DNA of 64,000 nucleotides from Paragyromitra xinjiangensis (taxonomy: Eukaryota; Ascomycota; Pezizomycetes; Pezizales; Discinaceae). Shown piece by piece: positions 11,336 through 18,328 of this stretch. The DNA is taken from the NCBI GenBank assembly GCA_038503065.1, contig JBCAMK010000011.1:1550001-1614000 (forward strand). The letters are read 5' to 3'. Both the position numbers and the translations under genes were made by a program. The notes below the pieces were generated by a model. That model ran no database searches, was not told where the DNA came from, and saw only the letters and a list, made by a program, of their open reading frames with translations. Every line of letters begins with the position of its first letter. The first letter of the stretch is position 1.

Positions 11336-11922
11336 GGAAGCTGAAGCAGCGAATGGAAGCAAGTCTAGGAGGCATATCACCTGGTGTCATATAAACGGAA
11401 GCGAGACGTTACCTAGGAGGTTCTTTGCAAGCAGAGCTTAGTACTTCAAGCCTAAAAGTCACAATGTTAGCAAAGTCCTATGGTACAGCATGGTTGAGAA
11501 TGGGTGGGAGGGAATAGGGGGAAGCAATAGTTGGAAGGGCAGGAAGCAATAGGGGGAGGTGGAGATTGGTGTCTTACTATGCATTGCTTTGGCGATGACT
11601 AAGCGATGACTTGGCGACTACAAAGTGATGACTAAGCGACCTCCAGATTTTTGAAAATCGCTAAGTGCCAGTGCCTGGCAGGACACGAAGTGAATTTTGC
11701 TAAGTCCCCGGTTTTCAGGGACTTAGAAAAAATTCGATCAAAAATTTGCTAAGTACTTGAGCTGCCGCCCAGCGCTACCGGATGGTAGGAGGTCGCCCAG
11801 AAGCGCTCCAGGCAGCAAGTGGCGCCTGGAGAAAGCGCAGCAGGCAGCTAGTGTAGCCTGGGCACAGCAGGCAGCCGGGCGGAATATGTACCTATTGGGC
11901 ACAATTTTTTTTTTGCTGATGC

Positions 11923-12226
11923 TATGGCTTTCTTTTACCCAAAATTTCATCGCAAGTTAAACTTTATTGAATATTACTGGGGTGCTGCAAAGTTTTATAC
12001 TTGTATTAATTGCGCTTATAATATCGCAGCATTACGGATTGTGGTTCCTAAAGCTCTTAAATCAGTATCACCACAGCTCATTTGGTGATAATGGAATAAA
12101 ACTTGTCGAATCATGGATGGCTATCAACAAGGTATAGCATATGGCACAACCGAGTTCAAAAAACACTATAAAAGTCACAGACGAGTGTCAGAACGCAAAA
12201 TTGATGAAACACATCACAGTGCATGA
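11923..12226 (+). pseudogene. DDE transposase relic, 3' half (split by element A)
   Basis: This continues the relic at 3231-3645. Directly after the right end of element A the + strand reads MAFFYPKFHRKLNFIEYYWGA, which is the family block FYPKFH-ELNFIE with the catalytic Glu, followed by AAKFYT. After a TGA and a frameshift it reads RIMDGYQQGIAYG and then KKHYKSHRRVSER, the conserved C-terminal block, and ends at TGA 12224-12226. The residues before and after the insertion fit together as GH-MAFFYP when one TA copy and one extra C are removed. It is convergent with the broken gene at 12339-12518, only about 110 bp away. Confidence 0.75.
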
Positions 12227-12338
12227 AACAACTAGTAGCTGCTCCAATATCAATGATTACAATAGCATAGATGTTAAAATACTACATTCACAGAAAAAAC
12301 AATGTTCAAATCGCATCTCTATCCCTTCAACAAATTTA

Positions 12339-12518
12339 CTACATTCCTGTCAACCTCCTTGCCTCCCTCAACAACATTTGCAGATTATTATTTCTCATAG
12401 TTCCAGCTTCTTCTTCCTCAATTTGCCTCTTCAAGTATGTCATAAACCACAACCAATCAGAATCTTCATCAGCGGTATAAACGGAACAATTGAATAGTGC
12501 AGCAATATCCCACGCGAT
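12339..12518 (-). pseudogene. Broken gene, downstream exon
   Basis: 60 codons including the stop (TAG at 12341-12339), open without interruption, starting IAWDIAALFNCSVYTADEDS and ending LLREARRLTGM. The exon follows an acceptor TACTGTAG at 12526-12519. Element F is inserted 10 bp upstream of the exon, inside what was the intron. The partner exon is at 14530-14772 and is now in the opposite orientation. No family was recognised. Confidence 0.65.
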
Positions 12519-12528
12519 CTACAGTATC

Positions 12529-14529
12529 CATCAGCAAAAAAAAAATGTCGCCCGGACACGTTCTTGTCTTCTGGAAGGCCATATTCCGCCTGCTGCGTTT
12601 GTGGTCTTCCTGCCGGCCCAGGCGAGCTGGTCCGGGTGCTGGCTGCGCCCAAGCGCAGGCTTTGCAGGCCGCGCAGTGCTCCGGCCTCCTGGCACTCGTC
12701 CGCAGCCACCCGTGTCCGGGCGCTGGCACTTAGCAGAATCCAGCCGACTGCCCGATGGATTTTTTTTTTTCTCCAAGTCCCTAGAAACTCGGGACTTAGC
12801 AAAATTCACCTCGACTCCCACCAGGCACTTCGCGATTTTCAAAAATCTCCAGGTCGCTTAGTCATCGCTGAGTAGTCGCCATGCCGTCGCCAAAGCAACG
12901 CCTAATAAGACACCAATCTCCACCTCTCCCGTCCTTCCTACTATTGCTTCCCCCTATTCCCTCCCACCAATCCACAACCTCGCTGTACCGCTGACATCGT
13001 GACATTTAGGATCGAAGCAACGAGCTTTGCTTGCAAAGAACCTCCTAGGTAACGTCTTGATTCCGTTTATTTGACTCCCGCTGATATGCCTCCTAGACTC
13101 GCTTCGATCCGCAGCTTCAGCTTCCTCTGCCTCCGCTGGCTGCCTGCTTCGCTGCTTGCCGAGCTCAGGAGCTTCCTGAGCTTCCACTGCCTCCTGGAGG
13201 TCGTCGATCCGCTGCCTGCGCCATATGGTCGATCCGCTGCCTGAGCTTCCTCCGCCTCCGCCAAATGGTCAATTCGCTGCCTGGGCTTCCGCTGCCTGCG
13301 CCACATGGTCGATCCGCTGCTTGAGCTTCCTCCGCCTCCGCCTCCGCCAATTGGTCGATTCGCTGCCTGAGCTTCCTCCGCTTCCGCCAATTGGTCGATT
13401 TGCTGCTTGAGCTTCCGCTGCCTCCGCCACATGGTCAATTCGCTGCCTGAGCTTCCGCCGCCTCCGCCAATTGGTCGATTTGCTGCTGCTGCCTCCGCTG
13501 CCTGCGCCATATGGTCGATCCGCTGCCTGAGCTTCCGCCGCCTCCTGGAGGTCGTCAATCCGCTGCCTGAGCTTCTGCTGCCTCCTGGAGGTCGTCGATC
13601 CGCTGCCTGAGCTTCCTCCGCCTCCGCCAATTGGTCGATTTGCTGCTGCTGCCTCCGCTGCCTGCGCCATATGGTCGATCCGCTGCTTGAGCTTCCGCCG
13701 CCTCCGCCAATTGGTCGATTTGCTGCTGCTGCCTCCGCTGCCTGCGCCATATGGTCGATTCGCTGCCTGAGCTTCCGCTGCCTCCGCCACATGGTCAATT
13801 CGCTGCAGCAGCCTCCGCTGCCTGCGCCATATGGTCAATTCGCTGCCTGAGCCTCTGGTGCCTCCGCTGACTGAGCCTCCGCCGCCTTCTGGAGGTCGTC
13901 GATCCGCTGCCTGCGCCATATGGTCGATTTGCTGCTGCTGCCTCCGCTGCCTCCGCCACATGGTCAATTCGCTGCCTGAGCTTCCGCTGCCTGCGCCATA
14001 TGGTCAATTCGCAGCCTGAACTTCCGCCGCCTCCGCCACATGGTCAATTCGCTGCAGCAGCCTCCGCTGCCTCCGCCATATGGTCAATTCGCTGCCTGAG
14101 CCTCTGCTGCCTGCGCCATATGGTCGATTCGCTGCTCAACCCCTCCCTACCCGTAGAGTACGAAGAACAGATACATGTACATATGGAACTTTATATATCC
14201 ATAGAAATAATAGAACGATTGTAAACAAGCATATGGGCAAAAGCCTCCAAACTAGACCACAGGGCGACCTGCTGAAAATGTGATTCTGTGGGCGCACTGC
14301 TCTCCTCCAGCTGTCTTCCAGACGCCCATCAACCCCCCATTGTCGCCTGGAAGATAGCCTCCTGAAGCTCAGTGCGCCCTATGCTGGAGAATGACCGACC
14401 TCTGGTAGGTTGTCACCCAGACGCAAAGCGCAAAATTCACAACCTCGGGAAGGGCTATATTCCGCCCCGACCGCCTGGGCCGCCTGAGGCATTGGGCGGA
14501 CCGGGCGACAATCCGTTTTTTTGCTGATG
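12529..14529 (+). mobile_element. Element F (subfamily I), left arm of the inverted pair
   Basis: A 2001-bp element with a type-1 end (catcagcaaaaaaaaaatgt then cgcccgg), a satellite core at about 13100-14145 and a type-2 end finishing cgtttttttgctgatg. Its flanks do not match each other (TC at 12527-12528, AT at 14530-14531), but each matches the flank of element G in the way expected if the DNA between F and G has been inverted. It is nearly identical to G in reverse orientation over the satellite core and type-2 end. Confidence 0.88.
13100..14145. repeat. 40-bp satellite array of element F
   Basis: The array has about 26 units with an exact 40-bp spacing: boxes at 13265 and 13305, then 13351, 13391, 13431, 13471 and 13511, with one 6-bp insertion in between. 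Each unit is gcctgagcttcc, then a GCC/TCC-rich stretch, then a 6-bp palindrome (CATATG, CAATTG or CACATG) and ggtc(a/g)at. Because 40 is not a multiple of 3, the frame rotates and a 40-residue peptide repeat appears on each strand. The long reading frames here are products of the repeat, not supported genes. Confidence 0.9.
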
Positions 14530-14772
14530 ATGGCCAGAGCACAAATAAAGAAGTATGAATAAAATGAATTTCAAACAATATTTGGAGCTCCAGTCATACA
14601 ACATAATCAATCCAACATGCCTCCTTTCTGTACAATCCGTATTGATCCAAAACAACATCATTTAGCCAATTTTGCTGCCTGGTCTACCGTGTATCGGAAA
14701 TTTCCTCAAAATCTCACATATAACATGCAAATCTGGAGCTGGCGATTCTGGGCATTTGTTAATGAACCAGAG
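14530..14772 (+). pseudogene. Broken gene, upstream exon, now inverted between F and G
   Basis: 81 codons starting ATGGCCAGAGCA (MARAQIKKYE), then a TAA at codon 11, then an open frame through GAPVIQHNQSNMPPFCTIRI, YRKFPQNLTYNMQIW and WRFWAFVNEPE. A donor GTTAGT follows at 14773, with TAACTAAC as a branch site. When the spacer is flipped, this donor and the acceptor at 12526-12519 form a 52-nt intron joining two phase-0 exons. One nonsense codon suggests it is dead, or that the true start lies further upstream. The product is unknown. 'WRFWAFVNEPE' is the most distinctive segment for a search. Confidence 0.65.
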
Positions 14773-14816
14773 GTTAGTCAAGTTATTTCCCTGATATCTG
14801 GTAACTAACCTTCTGA

Positions 14817-16814
14817 CATCAGCAAAAAAACGGATTGTCGCCCGGTCCGCCCAATGCCTCAGGCGGCCCAGGCGGTCGGGGCGGAATATAGCCCTTCCCG
14901 AGGTTGTGAATTTTGCGCTTTGCGTCTGGGCGACAACCTACCAGAGGTCGGTCATTCTCCAGCATAGGGCGCACTGAGCTTCAGGAGGCTATCTTCCAGG
15001 CGACAATGGGGGGTTGATGGGCGTCTGGAAGACAGCTGGAGGAGAGCAGTGCGCCCACAGAATCACATTTTCAGCAGGTCGCCCTGTGGTCTAGTTAGGA
15101 GGCTTTTGCCCATATGCTTGTTTACAATCGTTCTATTATTTCTATGGATATATAAAGTTCCATATGTACATGTATCTGTTCTTCGTACTCTACGGGTAGG
15201 GAGGGGTTGAGCAGCGAATCGACCATATGGCGCAGGCAGCAGAGGCTCAGGCAGCGAATTGACCATATGGCGGAGGCAGCGGAGGCTGCTGCAGCGAATT
15301 GACCATGTGGCGGAGGCGGCGGAAGTTCAGGCTGCGAATTGACCATATGGCGCAGGCAGCGGAAGCTCAGGCAGCGAATTGACCATGTGGCGGAGGCAGC
15401 GGAGGCAGCAGCAGCAAATCGACCATATGGCGCAGGCAGCGGATCGACGACCTCCAGGAGGCGGCGGAGGCTCAGTCAGCGGAGGCACCAGAGGCTCAGG
15501 CAGCAAATTGACCATATGGCGCAGGCAGCGGAGGCTGCTGCAGCGAATTGACCATGTGGCGGAGGCAGCGGAAGCTCAGGCAGCGAATCGACCATATGGC
15601 GCAGGCAGCGGAGGCAGCAGCAGCAAATCGACCAATTGGCGGAGGCGGCGGAAGCTCAGGCAGCGGATCGACCATATGGCGCAGGCAGCGGAGGCAGCAG
15701 CAGCAAATCGACCAATTGGCGGAGGCGGAGGAAGCTCAGGCAGCGGATCGACGACCTCCAGGAGGCAGCAGAAGCTCAGGCAGTGGATTGACGACCTCCA
15801 GGAGGCGGCGGAAGCTCAGGCAGCGGATCGACCATATGGCGCAGGCAGCGGAGGCAGCAGCAGCAAATCGACCAATTGGCGGAGGCGGTGGAAGCTCAGG
15901 CAGCGAATTGACCATGTGGTGGAGGCAGCGGAAGCTCAAGCAGCAAATCGACCAATTGGCGGAAGCGGAGGAAGCTCAGGCAGCGAATCGACCAATTGGC
16001 AGAGGCGGAGGCGGAGGAAGCTCAAGCAGCGGATCGACCATGTGGCGCAGGCAGCGGAAGCCCAGGCAGCGAATTGACCATTTGGCGGAGGCGGAGGAAG
16101 CTCAGGCAGCGGATCGACCATATGGCGCAGGCAGCGGATCGACGACCTCCAGGAGGCAGTGGAAGCTCAGGAAGCTCCTGAGCTCGCTTAGGCGGAAGCA
16201 GCGAAGCAGGCAGCCAGCGGAGGCAGAGGAAGCTGAAGCTGCGGATCGAAGCGAGGCTAGGAAGCATATCGGCGGGAGTCAAATAAACGGAATCAAGACG
16301 TTACCTGGAGGTTCTTTGCAGCAAGCTCGTTGCTTCGATCCTAAATGTCACGATGTCAGCGGTACAGCGAGGTTGTGGATTGGTGGGAGGAATAGGGGAA
16401 GCAATAGTAGGAAGGACGGGAGAGGTGGAGATTGGTGTCTTATTAGGCGTTGCTTTGGCGACGGCATGGCGACTACTCAGCGATGACTAAGCGACCTGGA
16501 GATTTTTGAAAATCGCGAAGTGCCTGGTGGGAGTCGAGGTGAATTTTGCTAAGTCCCGAGTTTCTGCGACTTGGAGAAAAAAAATCCATCGGAGTCGGCG
16601 AGGATTCTGCCAGAAGTCTGCCGCCCGGACACGGTGGCTGCGGACGAGTGCTGGAGGCCGGGAAAGACTGCGCGGCTGCAAAGCTCTGACTTGGGCGCAG
16701 CCAGCACCCGGACCAGCTCGCCTGGGCCGGCAGGAAGACCACAAACGCAGCAGGCGGAATATGGCCTTCCAGAAGACAAGAACGTGTCCGGGCGACAATT
16801 TTTTTTTGCTGATG
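14817..16814 (-). mobile_element. Element G (subfamily I), right arm of the inverted pair
   Basis: A 1998-bp inverted copy of F, starting catcagcaaaaaaacggatt (type-2 end) and finishing with a type-1 end, ttttttttgctgatg. Flanks are GA (14815-14816) and AT (16815-16816). Between about 16290 and 16680 it has a cluster of small deletions relative to F, many in G or A runs, while the rest is almost identical. The deletions could be real decay or assembly error in a palindromic region. Confidence 0.88.
15195..16235. repeat. 40-bp satellite array of element G
   Basis: This mirrors the element F array with almost identical unit order. It yields a + strand frame of about 312 codons from 15548, which I treat as repeat-derived. 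Confidence 0.9.
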
Positions 16815-16933
16815 ATCTATATATCTCTTCTATTTACTTGTCTCTCTGTTCCATGTGTCTCTCTCTATTCTGTGTCTACTAACTACTATAGATCAGGGCT
16901 GTCCCCTTCTTGTCTTTCTGGCCCCGACGAGGA

Positions 16934-16992
16934 AGTCCGGCAGCTCGTGAAAGTCCGGCAGCTCGTGAAAGTCCGGCAGCTCGTGAAAGTCC
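16934..16992. repeat. 18-bp tandem repeat
   Basis: Three full copies and a partial copy of agtccggcagctcgtgaa. On the minus strand the unit reads as an in-frame hexapeptide repeat (DFHELP) within a short open stretch that ends in TGA just before 16,900. It lies upstream of the broken gene in that gene's orientation, but no link to the gene is proven. Confidence 0.8.
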
Positions 16993-17135
16993 ACAAGCGT
17001 TGTGAACTGGGGAACGAAGCCCTTTCTTTATACTTGAATAGGGGGTTCCAAGTGTGTTCTCACATCAATCCTGTCTTGTTCCCTAACCCATACCCAATTC
17101 ACCCACCCGCAATCAAAGCTAATGTTAGTGCTTTA

Positions 17136-17173
17136 CGCACGCACACGCATGCACACACACGTACACACACACT
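17136..17173. repeat. CA-rich microsatellite
   Basis: An imperfect (CA)n/(CGCA)n run interrupted by cgcatg and cgta. Confidence 0.8.
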
Positions 17174-17407
17174 AATACCTGTTACCTGCCTGTGCTTGCT
17201 ACCTGCGCTCACTACCGACCTCCTTTCTTACTTGCACGCTTTAATTTTGCTTTACCGATCGGAACCCTAACCCACTCGGTGTGCTCAGGCCTCAGTTGCA
17301 TTATAGGTCTCATATAGGTACACCTTAATCGCTGCTTGCACTATACATAAAATAAGGAAAAGGGCAGAAACTTGGGGTTACCCTGCTGAACTATGCTCAT
17401 ACATGTA

Positions 17408-17619
17408 CTGTATTTACTCGGATAATTGGCTAAGTCCGGTATCTCCGGGGTACTTGCAGCAACCAGCAAATTATATATAAAGTTGTTGTACTCCTAGTTC
17501 AGAATTTAACATTGCAACGACCAGCAGCCTCTGAAGTACATGCGCACGACGTATATTTTGCTGGTTGCTACAAGTACCCCGGAAATACCGGACTTAGCCA
17601 ATTATCCGAGTAAATACGG
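17408..17619. mobile_element. MITE with TA target duplication
   Basis: A 212-bp element whose two ends form a ~70-bp imperfect inverted repeat: CTGTATTTACTCGGATAATT...GGCTAAGTCCGGTAT...CCGGGGTACTTG at the left, and its complement at the right ending GAGTAAATACGG. It is flanked by TA on both sides (17406-17407 and 17620-17621). There is no coding capacity. TA duplication and short inverted-repeat structure are typical of Tc1/mariner/pogo-mobilised MITEs, and the pogo-type transposase at 1.3-2.7 kb is a candidate family for the enzyme. Confidence 0.88.
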
Positions 17620-17661
17620 TATGTAATTGATTTTAAGTAATACATTTATATCACGGGACGA

Positions 17662-17747
17662 GGTTGAGAAGCCAAAATATGACGAACTTTGAACATAACA
17701 AGCAAAGCGAGTGAAGTGAGAAGTGAAGAATATTTTGCTTCTCAACC
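17662..17747. repeat. Short hairpin, 86 bp
   Basis: GGTTGAGAAGCCAAAATAT at the left and its near-complement aatattttgcttctcaacc at the right enclose about 48 nt. It could be a very small MITE or a solo hairpin. No clear target duplication was found. Confidence 0.6.
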
Positions 17748-18174
17748 GAGTGGACTCTTAACTGGCTTGGTGTGCCGAACGGATGAGAGAGTCACCATGA
17801 GCCAATATACCTTTGCTGTCAAATTCACCCTCTTACTACTTCCTCCTCCCAACGCCCATGTGGTAACACATGGGCAGCCCCTAGTGATCTTGATAGTGCA
17901 CGGACCATATTACCCCTGACTTAACCAATTGCCACTTTGATTTTAGCCACTTTGTTGACCGCCACATACTGACAGGGGGGGTCAGCATTTTTTACCGGAC
18001 TAAGGGATACGTTTGACCCGCCGTAACTTACACCCCCACCCCAAGCCGCAAATAGAACAATTAGGCATGGGAAATGGCTCAAAAAGGTCATTAGATAGGC
18101 GATAATACATTTAATTTTGTTCGGGGAACTATTTTCACTGAGTTACTACCGGGAACCCATTTTTTCGCTGAGGC

Positions 18175-18180
18175 ACGCGT
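18175..18180. promoter_or_regulatory. MCB-type box (ACGCGT) upstream of rad17
   Basis: ACGCGT lies about 150 bp upstream of the rad17 start codon. In yeasts this hexamer is bound by MBF (Mbp1-Swi6) and drives G1/S expression of replication and repair genes. A single hexamer can occur by chance. Confidence 0.35.
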
Positions 18181-18328
18181 TGCCACAATGCGTGATCGGG
18201 ATCCCAGTCAAAGACGTTAGGTCTACGTTTGAATGAGTGAAGCCCATCATCCCAAACCGCAAAACACAACACTGGAACTCGCCAAGGTCCTTCTTTCCAC
18301 CTTGTCCGTTGCCATTTTCTTTTAGACA

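Larger units (their letters stand above)
3646..11921 (-). mobile_element. Element A (subfamily II), outermost of the nest
   Basis: It begins CATCAGCAAAAATTGATAAA and ends TTTTTTGCTGATG. Its own DNA is about 1.45 kb: 3646-4182 (type-3 end with a CTAT microsatellite and a few satellite units) and 11014-11921 (satellite units then type-1' end). The remainder is element B with its nested insertions. The flanks are TA on the left (3644-3645) and TA on the right (11923-11924), with one extra C between the right end and the TA. It sits in the coding sequence of the DDE relic. No transposase is encoded, so it is non-autonomous. Confidence 0.8.
16815..18328. other. Intergenic region left of rad17
   Basis: Non-satellite DNA with an 18-bp tandem repeat, a CA microsatellite, a TA-flanked MITE and a short hairpin, each listed separately, and the rad17 promoter at its right end. 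No gene was supported. Confidence 0.6.

Noticed and set aside
3646..11921. CRISPR-like arrays
   Set aside because: Units are contiguous 40-bp tandem repeats without unique spacers, in a eukaryotic genome.
15548..16486. 312-codon open frame on the + strand
   Set aside because: It is a by-product of the 40-bp satellite in element G. Equivalent frames occur on both strands and in all arrays, and it ends in non-coding element sequence.
12529..16814. One single 4.3-kb fold-back transposon with 2-kb arms
   Set aside because: Each arm is itself bounded by CATCAG/CTGATG and matches single elements elsewhere, and the outer flanks (TC and AT) do not match. Two insertions plus an inversion explain the flanks.
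17260..17280. Telomere-like ccctaaccc
   Set aside because: A single short occurrence, not a tandem array.
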